Assembly: GCF_017873675.1 (NCBI RefSeq)
Contig: NZ_JAGGKK010000006.1
Location: 1 to 64,000 of the forward strand
DNA length: 64,000 bases
Direction: 5' to 3'
DNA from: Virgibacillus litoralis
Lineage (GTDB): Bacteria > Bacillota > Bacilli > Bacillales > Amphibacillaceae
Shown piece by piece: positions 45,104-53,343 of this stretch. Under the pieces are notes generated by a model. The model did not search any database and had not been told where the DNA came from. It worked only from the letters and a program-made list of their open reading frames with translations. How positions within the stretch are numbered: the first letter of the stretch is position 1; every line of letters starts with the position of its first letter. Both the position numbers and the translations under genes were made by a program.

Positions 45104-45724
45104 CTATGATTCTTTTTTAAACATACTTGATAGTTTAGTTTCTTCTTTATTTAATATACGCTTATAATTTTCCAAATGTTTCATAATACTTATAATAGAT
45201 AATAGCACAACCACCATAGTTGGTTCGATTCCAAAGAAGAAATAGGTCGTCACCAAGAATGAGAAATACATAAACAGAACCCCAACTACTAAATAATCTG
45301 TAGTCAGTGTAAATAAAAGCAGGATGCCTATACCAATTACAGCTACCCTCCAGTCAATTGCCAGCAGCACCCCCACTAATGATGCTGTTCCTTTCCCGCC
45401 ACTGAACTTCATTGTGATCGGATAATTATGTCCTAAAATGATAAATAATGCATTAATGTACACAAGTAAAGTCTGTATTTCCCCAGTAATTCCTTGTTCA
45501 CTTAAAATATATAATACTAATAAGATCGATAGTGTAGCCTTAAATACATCAATAAGTGCCACTAATATCCCGTATTTCCACCCCAGCAATATCGTTGTGT
45601 TGGAGGCACCGGAATTCTTTACCCCTTTATTCTTGATGTCCACTTTTTTATATTTACTAACTACCTGTGAACCATGAACACATCCGATCAAATAGCCAAT
45701 CAAGCTAACTAGAAGCACATACAT
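45104..45724 (-). CDS. plsY: PlsY-family glycerol-3-phosphate acyltransferase
   Basis: This 206-residue membrane protein keeps the PlsY motifs: GYLIGCVHGSQ, KNSGASNTTILLG, and LGHNYPITMKFSGGKGTASLVG with the glycerophosphate-binding Gly-rich loop. It transfers acyl groups from acyl-phosphate to glycerol-3-phosphate. Motif 1 reads S-x-Q rather than the more usual S-x-P/A-T, so it may be a second, diverged copy in this genome. ATG after GGAGGGG. Confidence 0.82.
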   Translation of the reverse strand: MYVLLVSLIGYLIGCVHGSQVVSKYKKVDIKNKGVKNSGASNTTILLGWKYGILVALIDVFKATLSILLVLYILSEQGITGEIQTLLVYINALFIILGHNYPITMKFSGGKGTASLVGVLLAIDWRVAVIGIGILLLFTLTTDYLVVGVLFMYFSFLVTTYFFFGIEPTMVVVLLSIISIMKHLENYKRILNKEETKLSSMFKKES

Positions 45725-45865
45725 AGCACCCCTCCTTTTGTCTTATTTTAAATGGATAATTTCAACACTGCAAGATAGTTACCCTGAATACTAATGACAG
45801 CTGCTGTTTTCCCTTAAATGTTATAATTGCCCAAAAGTATTATTTCTTTTGAGGAGACTGACAAA

Positions 45866-46435
45866 TTGAAACGCTACCGCAAAGATATAACAACATGGAT
45901 ACTCATTATTTTATTTTTAACGATACTTATCATTATATATAATGAACAAAAAAATGACAGATACATCGACACCGGCAAAAACACAGCACCGCCTGAAAAA
46001 TTGGACCCGGTTGTCGCCGCAAAAACCAGTCAACTTCTTAAAAAATCTTCCCAGCAAGGTATAGATGTCGTCATCACAGAGAAAGTACGATCCATTAAAC
46101 GGCAGAATAAACTATATGAACAGGGTCGATTATCTGATGAAAAAGTCGTCACGTATGCGAAAGGTGGCGAATCATACCATAATTATGGCCTTGCTGTTGA
46201 TTATGCGTTACGTAATAAAGATGGGGAAATTATCTGGAATATAAATTATGATGGAAATAACAATGGGAAATCAGACTGGTTCGAGGTTGCCGAAATAGCT
46301 AAAGAATTAGGGTTTGAATGGGGCGGTGATTGGAGTAAGTTTAAGGATTATCCACATCTGCAAATGGATTTCGGATTAAGCATTCGACAGCTGAAAAAAG
46401 GTCTTCGCCCGTCACACGACCAAAATGAGAAATGA
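45866..46435 (+). CDS. M15 (VanY/CwlK-type) peptidoglycan peptidase, membrane-anchored
   Basis: This 189-residue protein has one N-terminal membrane helix (about residues 9-28) and an M15 domain with SYHNYGLAVDY (zinc His and Asp) and PHLQMDF (third ligand region). Family members cut D-Ala-D-Ala or L-Ala-D-Glu bonds in peptidoglycan; CwlK is the closest type. I start at the TTG at 45866, 9 nt after GAGGAG; the earlier ATG at 45827 has no site. It is divergent from the plsY-like gene. Confidence 0.85.
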   Translation: MKRYRKDITTWILIILFLTILIIIYNEQKNDRYIDTGKNTAPPEKLDPVVAAKTSQLLKKSSQQGIDVVITEKVRSIKRQNKLYEQGRLSDEKVVTYAKGGESYHNYGLAVDYALRNKDGEIIWNINYDGNNNGKSDWFEVAEIAKELGFEWGGDWSKFKDYPHLQMDFGLSIRQLKKGLRPSHDQNEK

Positions 46436-46527
46436 GGCAATAAACTGGACATCTGTACAAAAAATCCATTACACTAGAAACATCTTGAATTCAAAATAAA
46501 TTTTAGTTTACGAGGAGTGACTTTAAA

Positions 46528-47493
46528 ATGGAATTAAAAGGTATTCACCATGTATCAGCTATTACTGCAAAGGCAAAAGAAAATTATCACTTTTATACAG
46601 AAATTCTAGGGATGAGACTGGTTAAAAAGACTATTAACCAGGATGATCCGTCTGTCTATCATTTATTTTATGCAGATGAAGCAGGTAATCCTGGTACTGA
46701 CCTTACCTTTTTTGAAATACCCAATGCGGGTACAACATATCAAGGTAAAGGTAGCATTTCGGGAACTTCACTACGCATCCCAAACGATAGTGCATTAAAA
46801 TTTTGGCAAAATCGACTTTCCGATTACAATATTGACCATGACGGAATAACCAAACAAGGGGAACGTCATGTTATTAATTTCCGGGATCCAGAAGGACAAC
46901 GATTGACGCTTATCTCTGATGAAACAAACCGTGGAGTAAAAGGCGGTAGAGTATGGGACCATAGCAGCGTTCCTGCTAATAAAGGTATTATTGGACTAGG
47001 ACCTGCAAAATTAACTGTCCAGGACCCAGCACCTACTGTTAGCATACTTACGGAATTATTAACCTTTAAACAAACTGGAACCTATCCGTCACCGATAAAT
47101 GAAAATGAGGACATACTTGTTTTTGAAACTGGTGAAGGTGGAACAGGTGCCGAGGTTCATTTAGAAGTGCGTAATGACCTGCCTAAGGAAAGACCTGGTC
47201 GGGGAAGTGTTCATCATGTAGCATTTCGTATAGATAATGAAGAAGAATTAGCACAGTGGAGAGATCGTCTACAGGCAGCACGCGTACCTAACTCAGGTTT
47301 AGTGGACCGGTATTATTTCAAATCACTTTACTTTAGAGAACCAAATGGTATTTTATTTGAATTAGCAACGGATGGACCCGGATTTGCTACTGATGAAGAT
47401 ATGAACCATCTTGGAGAATCATTAGCACTGCCACCATTCTTTGAGCATCGTCGTGAAGAAATCGAGTCAAAGTTAAAACCTTTGGATATTTGA
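46528..47493 (+). CDS. Ring-cleaving dioxygenase of the MhqA/MhqO/MhqE type
   Basis: This 321-residue protein has two glyoxalase-fold (VOC) modules, with GIHHVSAITAKAKEN and FYTEILGMRLVKKTINQDD in the first and SVHHVAFRIDNEEEL and LYFREPNGILFELATDGPGF in the second. His and Glu metal ligands are kept. The B. subtilis relatives are induced by quinones through MhqR and degrade hydroquinones. The ATG follows GAGGAG. No MhqR gene or operator was seen nearby. It is followed by the fullest R1 repeat and a terminator. Confidence 0.88.
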   Translation: MELKGIHHVSAITAKAKENYHFYTEILGMRLVKKTINQDDPSVYHLFYADEAGNPGTDLTFFEIPNAGTTYQGKGSISGTSLRIPNDSALKFWQNRLSDYNIDHDGITKQGERHVINFRDPEGQRLTLISDETNRGVKGGRVWDHSSVPANKGIIGLGPAKLTVQDPAPTVSILTELLTFKQTGTYPSPINENEDILVFETGEGGTGAEVHLEVRNDLPKERPGRGSVHHVAFRIDNEEELAQWRDRLQAARVPNSGLVDRYYFKSLYFREPNGILFELATDGPGFATDEDMNHLGESLALPPFFEHRREEIESKLKPLDI

Positions 47494-47494
47494 A

Positions 47495-47579
47495 AACTTG
47501 GCTTATCGCCAAGCCTTAATATAGATAAGCCTTAGTTGCGCTTTTGCAGTAAGAAAGTATTTATACTTTCTTTACTGCC
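47495..47579 (+). repeat. Dispersed repeat R1, most complete copy
   Basis: The element reads CTTGGCTTATCGCCAAGCC (first hairpin), TTAATATAGATAAGCCTTAG, TTGCGCTTTTGCAGTAAG and a final hairpin GCAGTAAGAAAGTAT/ATACTTTCTTTACTGC. Copies or pieces occur at 3164-3238, 7561-7608, 18889-18908, 22865-22900, 37386-37436 and 43006-43047, in both orientations and always between genes. Confidence 0.8.
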
Positions 47580-47584
47580 AAAAA

Positions 47585-47606
47585 GACCACACTAGCCTGT
47601 GTGGTC
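47585..47606. terminator. Bidirectional terminator overlapping a stop codon
   Basis: GACCACAC (47585-47592) pairs with GTGTGGTC (47599-47606) around TAGCCT, flanked by A4 and T4. It serves the dioxygenase gene and the reverse-strand YtzI-like gene, whose stop codon lies in the loop. Confidence 0.85.
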
Positions 47607-47747
47607 CTTTTCATCCTCTGACTTATTTTCATTATCAGGCATTGGATCAATCGAATGCTTGTAATCATAACCTTTCGATATAGCCATTAAGGTCAGAGCA
47701 AGAACAGCTAACATTATACCAACTGCTATAATAATATACACCATCAT
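47592..47747 (-). CDS. YtzI-like small membrane protein
   Basis: The 51-residue product starts MMVYIIIAVGIMLAVLALT, one membrane helix, then AISKGYDYKHSIDPMPDN and an acidic tail. The segment SKGYxYKHxxDP is what I remember of Bacillus YtzI, a short membrane protein of unknown function. AAGGTG precedes the tandem ATG pair. It overlaps a bidirectional terminator at its 3' end. Confidence 0.7.
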   Translation of the reverse strand: MMVYIIIAVGIMLAVLALTLMAISKGYDYKHSIDPMPDNENKSEDEKDHTG

Positions 47748-47760
47748 ATAAATACACCTT

Positions 47761-48198
47761 CTACTTTTTCATTGTTAATACATAGCTTCCATTTTCAGCC
47801 TTTATCCAGCCTTTGCTTTCAAAAAAATCATACACATCCAGCTCAGTTGTGGAAATTTCTGTTTTAATTTTTGTAAAAGACTTTTTTTCTGCCAATCGTT
47901 CAACTTTGCTGTATAAGTGTTCATCAAGGCCCTTATTTTTATATGTTCCATCAATTGTGAATCTATCAATGTGAATTTCTTTAGTGGATACATCCAGATG
48001 AAATAATACAAAGGCACGAATTTGCGCATCTTTTTCCACGGCATACCATCTAACAGTTTCATCTACTAACATACGGTCAAAAAAAACTTTATCCATATAA
48101 GATATGTTCTCGTGTAAATGTATATTTTCCTCCTTATTATATGTTAACAGTTTAATTGATTCATAGTCTTCATATTTAACCTCTCTCAGCTTGTACAT
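47761..48198 (-). CDS. GNAT-family N-acetyltransferase
   Basis: This protein of 145 residues (begins MYKLREVKYEDYESI) has a GNAT-like course: FVLFHLDVSTKEIHIDRFTI in beta 4 and YKNKGLDEHLYSKVERLA at the acetyl-CoA loop, where the usual Q/R-x-x-G-x-G/A is relaxed. It ends with DVYDFFESKGWIKAENGSY. The ATG at 48198 follows GGAG; an upstream frame extension of six codons is not needed. Its start overlaps the end of panE. Substrate unknown. Confidence 0.75.
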   Translation of the reverse strand: MYKLREVKYEDYESIKLLTYNKEENIHLHENISYMDKVFFDRMLVDETVRWYAVEKDAQIRAFVLFHLDVSTKEIHIDRFTIDGTYKNKGLDEHLYSKVERLAEKKSFTKIKTEISTTELDVYDFFESKGWIKAENGSYVLTMKK

Positions 48199-48202
48199 AG
48201 AC

Positions 48203-49117
48203 TTATGCTCCTTCAAATGGCTTGATAATGCCGTGAACTGCTTCAGTAAATGGCATTTGTAAACCTTTCGCCTCCGCTAACCGCAGTGCCCCACCATGCA
48301 GATGATCCAATTCAAGGGTTTGGCCTTTGCGACGGTCTTGATGCATAGACGACGTCGCATCGTATCCAAAGTTTTGTAAATTGCTCTTTGCCCCAGCGAC
48401 GTCTTCATCTGTAATTTCAATATTGTAGCTATTTGCCAACTGCTGCATCTCGTTTAAAATTAACTCAGCTACCTTAAGTGTATCCTTATTATCGCGTACT
48501 GGTCCAATGGGCAGGTCTGTTGCTGTCGTAATACCAGAAAAGGCATTGATGAATAGGTACTTTTTCCACAGCTCTTGTAAAATAGAATCACTGTAAATCA
48601 TCTCTATTTTCGCTTTACTTGAGAGCTCCCGTAATTGCTGACAAATATCTGATTGTTTAGGATTCAATGGGCCAAAGACCAGCTTGTGAAATTCGCTTGA
48701 GTGCTCTACATGCCCATCGTCATTCAAGGTAGCAACAATAAAGGAAAGACCGCCAATAACCGACTCCTCACCAAGGTAATCCTGCAAAACACTTATATGT
48801 TCTATTCCGTTTAAAACGGGTAAGACGAACGCACCTTTATTTATTAGTACTTTTAAGTCTTCTAAAGTTCCTGTTAAATGATAACCTTTTACACTTACAA
48901 AAACCAAGTCCGGACTTTCAATAGTGTGTACATCCGTAACGACACGTGGATCACTAACCGAATAATTACCTTGTGTACTATTAATATTCAGCCCTTGCTT
49001 ATGGAGCTGCTTTGCTCTTTTTTCTCTTACCAGATAGGTTACATCTGCACCAGCTTCTTCCCATCGAGCACCAAAATAACCACCTAAAGCACCTGCACCC
49101 AATACAACAATATGCAC
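48203..49117 (-). CDS. panE: Ketopantoate (2-dehydropantoate) reductase family protein
   Basis: This 304-residue NADPH-dependent reductase has the dinucleotide motif GAGALGGYFGARW at the N-terminus, SVKGYH near residue 75, LNGIEH and the catalytic Lys in LWKKYLFINAFSG. PanE makes pantoate for coenzyme A; Bacillaceae often carry paralogues of this family, and no panB/C/D is adjacent, so the exact substrate is not certain. The next upstream stretch 49118-49552 separates it from the ectoine importer genes. Confidence 0.85.
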   Translation of the reverse strand: MHIVVLGAGALGGYFGARWEEAGADVTYLVREKRAKQLHKQGLNINSTQGNYSVSDPRVVTDVHTIESPDLVFVSVKGYHLTGTLEDLKVLINKGAFVLPVLNGIEHISVLQDYLGEESVIGGLSFIVATLNDDGHVEHSSEFHKLVFGPLNPKQSDICQQLRELSSKAKIEMIYSDSILQELWKKYLFINAFSGITTATDLPIGPVRDNKDTLKVAELILNEMQQLANSYNIEITDEDVAGAKSNLQNFGYDATSSMHQDRRKGQTLELDHLHGGALRLAEAKGLQMPFTEAVHGIIKPFEGA

Positions 49118-49552
49118 TTAATCGCCTCCATAACAGTATTATTACTTTTAATCGTATCTTGTTTCCTACCTTTTTGTCTATCCTCAAACTAACCGGTAAT
49201 TTTCTGAAAATATAGCAAATACTGAGTATATAAGAGCAATATTATCTATATGAAAGCATAATTTGGTATATACGAGCTTTATGTTCTTAACAATGTTATA
49301 TGAAGGCTTATTCCAAATTATCAGAAAATATCAAGTTTGAACCATTGGACAATACCCTATAATATTATAGTATCACTATTTGAAAAGAAATTCCCCAGCT
49401 TTTCACATTATTTTTACAGTAAATTACTGTTCTTTTTCTAGTAAAAAAGTCATAAGCATAAAGAGAAATTGACTTAGCATTTTTCCAAAAAATGCGTTTT
49501 TTACTTTACTTACTTATTATTTTTTTTAATACAAAGGGAGGTCATTAAAGAG
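49118..49552. other. Intergenic region between panE and ehuB
   Basis: No gene is supported. Between about 49225 and 49315 four related AT-rich pieces recur (GTATATAAGAGCAATA, CTATATGAAAGCATAA, GTATATACGAGCTTTA, TTATATGAAGGCTTAT), suggesting a degraded tandem repeat. A 15-mer palindrome ACAGTAA-A-TTACTGT at 49416-49430 could be an operator for the ehu operon. GGGAGGTC sits about 11 nt before the ehuB ATG. Confidence 0.45.
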
Positions 49553-50488
49553 ATGAAAAAATTATTATTAGCTTCAATCTTCTTTATTTCAATTATGTTG
49601 CTGGCTGCTTGCGGATCTGATGATACAAGTAGTTCTGATGACACAAGTGGTAACGGTGGCGAAGAAGAAAGCGCAGACGATAGCAGCAGTGAAGGTGAAA
49701 GCAACTTGCTAACAAAACTTCAGGAAGAAGGCAAAGTAACAATCGGCTTTGCTAACGAAGCTCCATACGGATATCAGGAAGACGGGGAATTAAAAGGTGC
49801 AGCTGTCGACATTGCACAAGCTGTTTTCGCAGAACTTGGTATTGACGAAATGGAAGCCCAATTGGCTGATTTCAGTCAACTTATTCCCGGCTTAAATGCT
49901 GGTAAGTTCGATGTTATTACAGCAGGTATGGCAATTAACCCTGATCGTTGTGAAAATGCTGACTTCGGTGAGCCAGAAATGCAATATGGGGAAGGGCTTA
50001 TCGTTCAGAAAGGTAACCCAATGGATTTACACAGTTACAGTGATATCGCAGAAACTGGCGCAACCGTATCAATTATGGCCGGTGCAACAGAACATGAATA
50101 TGTTAAGCAAATGGGTGTAAGTGACGACCAAGTTCAGAGTGCTTCAGATATTCCTGGAACATTCTCTGCTGTAGCTTCAGGCCGCGCTGATGCAACTACT
50201 GGTACAGAAATGACAGTAAAACGCGCACTGGAATCTTCAGGAAATGAAAAACTTGAATTCGTAAGTGACTTTGAACAGCCAGACATTGAAGGAATTCCAA
50301 GTTACGGTGCTGCAGCATTCCACCAGGATAGTGATGCATTACGTGAAGCGTACAATGAAGCATTAGCTAAACTAAAAGAAGATGGAACAGTTAAGGAACT
50401 TTTAGAAGCAAATGGCTTTAGTGGTGAAACTAATTCAGTTCCTTCTGACATTACAACAGAAGGCGTTTGCAGCGGTGAACAGTATTAA
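49553..50488 (+). CDS. ehuB: Ectoine/hydroxyectoine-binding lipoprotein EhuB
   Basis: This 311-residue protein has lipobox LAAC with Cys at about residue 20, an acidic Ser-rich linker and a type 3 binding fold. The stretch NPDRCENADFGEPEMQYGEG and IVQKGNPMDLHSYSDI is characteristic of EhuB as I know it. It binds ectoine or hydroxyectoine for uptake by EhuCDA, either as osmoprotectant or nutrient. It is the first of four genes B-C-D-A. A hairpin after the stop (50519-50559) would raise its yield over the permeases. Confidence 0.87.
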   Translation: MKKLLLASIFFISIMLLAACGSDDTSSSDDTSGNGGEEESADDSSSEGESNLLTKLQEEGKVTIGFANEAPYGYQEDGELKGAAVDIAQAVFAELGIDEMEAQLADFSQLIPGLNAGKFDVITAGMAINPDRCENADFGEPEMQYGEGLIVQKGNPMDLHSYSDIAETGATVSIMAGATEHEYVKQMGVSDDQVQSASDIPGTFSAVASGRADATTGTEMTVKRALESSGNEKLEFVSDFEQPDIEGIPSYGAAAFHQDSDALREAYNEALAKLKEDGTVKELLEANGFSGETNSVPSDITTEGVCSGEQY

Positions 50489-50518
50489 GATTTACTCTTT
50501 AAATAATTAACATGACTC

Positions 50519-50559
50519 CATAGGGTCGGCTCCCTTACCTAGGGATGTCAGACCCTATG
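50519..50559 (+). terminator. Attenuator-type hairpin between ehuB and ehuC
   Basis: CATAGGGTC (50519-50527) pairs with GACCCTATG (50551-50559), with an inner CCCT/AGGG stem, followed by CTTTTG. The short T-run suggests partial termination, keeping the binding protein in excess over the membrane parts. Confidence 0.75.
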
Positions 50560-50584
50560 CTTTTGCAAAAATTACAGAGAAGGA

Positions 50585-51256
50585 GTGATTACCATTAATG
50601 CGATAGCCGATATTTTCCCAGTTCTGATGAAGGGTGTAGAGATTACAGTTACTGTACTGCTTGCCTCAATAGTTTTGGGCTATTTAATGGCGTTTATTGC
50701 AGGGTTTTGCCGGCTCTCAAATAATATCTTACTCCGCAAATTTACAGGCTTTTATGTAGAAGTATTCCGCGGAACATCCCTTATCGTACAATTATTTTGG
50801 CTTTACTATGCATTTCCAATATTATTCGGAATAGAGGTAGGAAGTAACTTTTGGGCTGGTGTACTTGCTATTTCCCTTAACTATGGAGCATACATGTCTG
50901 AAATCGTTCGCAGCTCAATACTGGCTGTGGCAAAAGGACAATCAGAAGCATCAACAGCCCTAAACATGTCACGTTTTCAGCGCATGAGACTTGTAATTTT
51001 CCCTCAAGCAGTCCGTATGATGCTTCCGGAATTTGGTAACTACCTCATCCTTATGTTGAAATCAACATCACTTGTATCATTAATTGGTATGACCGATATT
51101 TTATACTATGGAGATATACTGCGAAGCTCCAATCTATCCCAAGCACCAACAGTATACTTTTTAGTACTATTATTCTACTTTATTCTTGCTCTTCCATTAA
51201 TTTGGCTTACCAAGAAAATGGAAAGTGCTTCTAAGAAAGGGGTGGCTAGTCAATGA
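50585..51256 (+). CDS. ehuC: Ectoine/hydroxyectoine ABC transporter permease EhuC
   Basis: The permease of about 220 residues has five helices and the HisM-type signature EIVRSSILAVAKGQSEASTALN. The GTG at 50585 overlaps the ribosome binding site AAGGAG (50580-50585), so an ATT at 50594, 8 nt after that site, is a better-placed start; both are in frame. The stop overlaps ehuD by 4 nt. With EhuD it forms the membrane channel. Confidence 0.87.
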   Translation: MITINAIADIFPVLMKGVEITVTVLLASIVLGYLMAFIAGFCRLSNNILLRKFTGFYVEVFRGTSLIVQLFWLYYAFPILFGIEVGSNFWAGVLAISLNYGAYMSEIVRSSILAVAKGQSEASTALNMSRFQRMRLVIFPQAVRMMLPEFGNYLILMLKSTSLVSLIGMTDILYYGDILRSSNLSQAPTVYFLVLLFYFILALPLIWLTKKMESASKKGVASQ

Positions 51257-51954
51257 GTAATTGGAGCTGGAGTACATTCTCTGATGCCTTCCCTGTGGTA
51301 TTAGAAGGTCTGGGTATTACATTAGGATTAACAATTGCGTGTTATTTATTTGCATTGATCTTCGGATTTATATGGACATTAATAAGACGTATGCCAATAA
51401 AAGTAATAAGACTGCCACTGTTGTGGGTAATGGAATTTATACGTTCCACACCACCACTAGTACAGTTATTCTTTATTTTCTACGCATGGCCAATGGTTCC
51501 TGTTGTCGGTATGGCGTTGGATCCATTCGTATCTGCAGTAATCGGACTTGGAATTCACTATAGTACGTACATTGGTGAAGTATATCGTTCAGGAATTGAT
51601 GCAGTAGATAATGGTCAATGGGAAGCTGCGCGAGCGTTAAATTATGGAACAAGTAAAAAGTGGACTAAGATAATTTTGCCACAAGCACTACCCCCGACCA
51701 TTCCGATGCTAGGAAACTATTTAATTATCATGTTTAAGGAAGTTCCTTTAGCTTCAACAATTGGGGTTTTGGGTATTCTGGCAATGGCAAATGATTATGG
51801 CGCACAACATTGGAGATACTTAGAGCCACTTACAATCGTGGCAATATTATTCCTAGTGTTAAGCTATCCTTCAGCAATCTTAATTAATAAACTTGAGCGC
51901 AAAATGAACAAACGTTTTGATAAAAAGGAACCAACAGGAAGTAAAGCAGTTTAA
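51253..51954 (+). CDS. ehuD: Ectoine/hydroxyectoine ABC transporter permease EhuD
   Basis: This 233-residue permease has about five helices, with EFIRSTPPLVQLFFIFYAWP in the first half and the signature EVYRSGIDAVDNGQWEAARALN. It pairs with EhuC. ATG overlaps the ehuC stop (ATGA). The gene order and EhuB sequence carry the functional call; alone it would be called a generic amino-acid permease. Confidence 0.87.
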   Translation: MSNWSWSTFSDAFPVVLEGLGITLGLTIACYLFALIFGFIWTLIRRMPIKVIRLPLLWVMEFIRSTPPLVQLFFIFYAWPMVPVVGMALDPFVSAVIGLGIHYSTYIGEVYRSGIDAVDNGQWEAARALNYGTSKKWTKIILPQALPPTIPMLGNYLIIMFKEVPLASTIGVLGILAMANDYGAQHWRYLEPLTIVAILFLVLSYPSAILINKLERKMNKRFDKKEPTGSKAV

Positions 51955-51975
51955 GAGAAAAGGAGCAGTGATAAT

Positions 51976-52746
51976 ATGTCTGAACCTATTGTAAGGTATA
52001 ATGATGTGCATAAGTCATTTGGCGATGTCCAAGTATTAAAAGGTATTGACTTGGATATTCAGCCGGCTGAAAAGGTTGCTGTCATTGGACCAAGTGGGTC
52101 CGGTAAAACGACAATTATTCGTATGTTAATGACATTGGAACAGCCAACATCAGGCAGTATTATTGTCGATGGCAAGAATTTATGGCATATGGAAAAGGAC
52201 GGTGACCTCGTTCCTGCCAATGAGAAACACTTAAGACAGGTCCGTGGGGATATCGGGATGGTATTCCAGCACTTTAATCTTTTCCCACACATGACAATTT
52301 TAGAAAATTGCATGACAGCACCAATTCATGTACAGAAAAAGGATAAAGAATCGGCCAAGAAAGACTCGATTGAAATGTTGGAAAAAGTTGGTCTAGGGGA
52401 TAAGCTGGATGACTATCCTGCTATGCTGTCAGGCGGTCAGAAGCAGCGTGTAGCAATGGCCCGTGCACTTGTTATGCATCCCAAAATAATGCTTTTTGAC
52501 GAAGTGACATCTGCTTTGGACCCTGAGCTGGTCGGTGAAGTATTAGAAGTTATCCGTGACATAGCTAATGAAGGTGAAATGGCAATGGTATTAGTTACGC
52601 ACGAGATGGAATTTGCTCGTGACATTGCTGATCGTATACTATTTCTTGATAATGGCGTAATTGCTGAAGAAGGTCCACCGATGGATGTCTTGGAAAACTC
52701 AACTAACGAGCGACTGCAAAGTTTCTTACACAGATTCAGAACGTAA
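51976..52746 (+). CDS. ehuA: Ectoine/hydroxyectoine ABC transporter ATPase EhuA
   Basis: This 256-residue ATPase has Walker A GPSGSGKTT, Q-loop VFQHFNLFPHM, signature [15 protein letters not shown] and Walker B IMLFDEVTSALDP (Val in place of the usual Pro). The ATG follows AAGGAG. It is the last gene of the ehu operon and is followed at once by a terminator. Confidence 0.9.
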   Translation: MSEPIVRYNDVHKSFGDVQVLKGIDLDIQPAEKVAVIGPSGSGKTTIIRMLMTLEQPTSGSIIVDGKNLWHMEKDGDLVPANEKHLRQVRGDIGMVFQHFNLFPHMTILENCMTAPIHVQKKDKESAKKDSIEMLEKVGLGDKLDDYPAMLSGGQKQRVAMARALVMHPKIMLFDEVTSALDPELVGEVLEVIRDIANEGEMAMVLVTHEMEFARDIADRILFLDNGVIAEEGPPMDVLENSTNERLQSFLHRFRT

Positions 52747-52753
52747 TAATTGT

Positions 52754-52783
52754 AAAGCTGACTCAATCATTGAGTCAGCTTTT
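52754..52783 (+). terminator. Terminator of the ehu operon
   Basis: AAAGCTGACTCAA (52754-52766) pairs with TTGAGTCAGCTTT (52770-52782), followed by T-rich sequence. Confidence 0.9.
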
Positions 52784-52831
52784 TTATTGGCTATTTTCTA
52801 ATAGATTATTATTTTTGATCACAAAATCTAT

Positions 52832-53239
52832 AAACTGCGACGTACTGTGGAAAATATTCAGCCGGGTCATAACCCTGATGAGTGACCGTTTTTCGATGTT
52901 TGGATAGAATTCGCGATCTTATAACCTCGATGAAGACACGTTTCATGCAATTTAAACAGCGTTCGTGCTCTCATAACCTCGATGAAGACACATTTCACGC
53001 TATTTAAACAGTGTTCGTGCTCTCATAACCTTGATGAAGACACATTTCACGTTATTTAAACAGTGTTCGTGCTCTCATAACCTTGATGAAGACACATTTC
53101 ATGCAATTTCAACAGTGTTCGTGCTCTCATAACCTTGATAAGTGAGCCATGGGCTAGTAAGACTACGATAGTGCTAGCTTGAGCAGATGTTGCATTGGTA
53201 CCGGAGAGGTGCAAGAAAACCTTCACTATGTCGCAGTTT
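52832..53239. repeat. Element with AAACTGCGAC terminal inverted repeats carrying a tandem array
   Basis: AAACTGCGAC (52832-52841) is matched by its exact complement GTCGCAGTTT (53230-53239). Between them lie the 52-bp repeats and about 90 bp of other sequence. A related pair of ends occurs at 7102-7109 and 7495-7504 around different inner sequence. No gene is credible here. I do not see a clear target duplication. Confidence 0.55.
52869..53150. repeat. Tandem repeat, 52-bp unit, five copies plus a partial
   Basis: The unit starts ATAACCTTGATGAAGACACA, then TTTCACG and ATTTAAACAGTGTTCGTGCTCTC. Copies start at 52869, 52921, 52973, 53025, 53077 and a partial at 53129, an exact 52-bp period. The central copies are nearly identical and the outer ones diverged. 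There are no spacers, so it is not a CRISPR array. Copy number is likely to vary between strains. Confidence 0.9.
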
Positions 53240-53301
53240 ATTTCTACTGCTAAGATTAATAAGCAATAAAACTTACGAACAAAGCATTTCAAAATAAAAA
53301 A

Positions 53302-53327
53302 CTGTGACCACTTAATAGCAGTCACAG
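53302..53327 (-). terminator. Terminator of murB
   Basis: CTGTGAC (53302-53308) pairs with GTCACAG (53321-53327). On the reverse strand TTTTTTATTT follows. It is 17 nt past the murB stop codon. Confidence 0.8.
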
Positions 53328-53343
53328 CACTCTTTAACTCAAT

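Noticed and set aside
52869-53150. Regular repeats considered as a CRISPR array
   Set aside because: The 52-bp units are directly adjacent with no unique spacers, and no cas genes are present.
53056-53325. 89-codon reverse frame in the tandem array
   Set aside because: It exists only because the 52-bp units lack stops in one frame; it also crosses the murB terminator.
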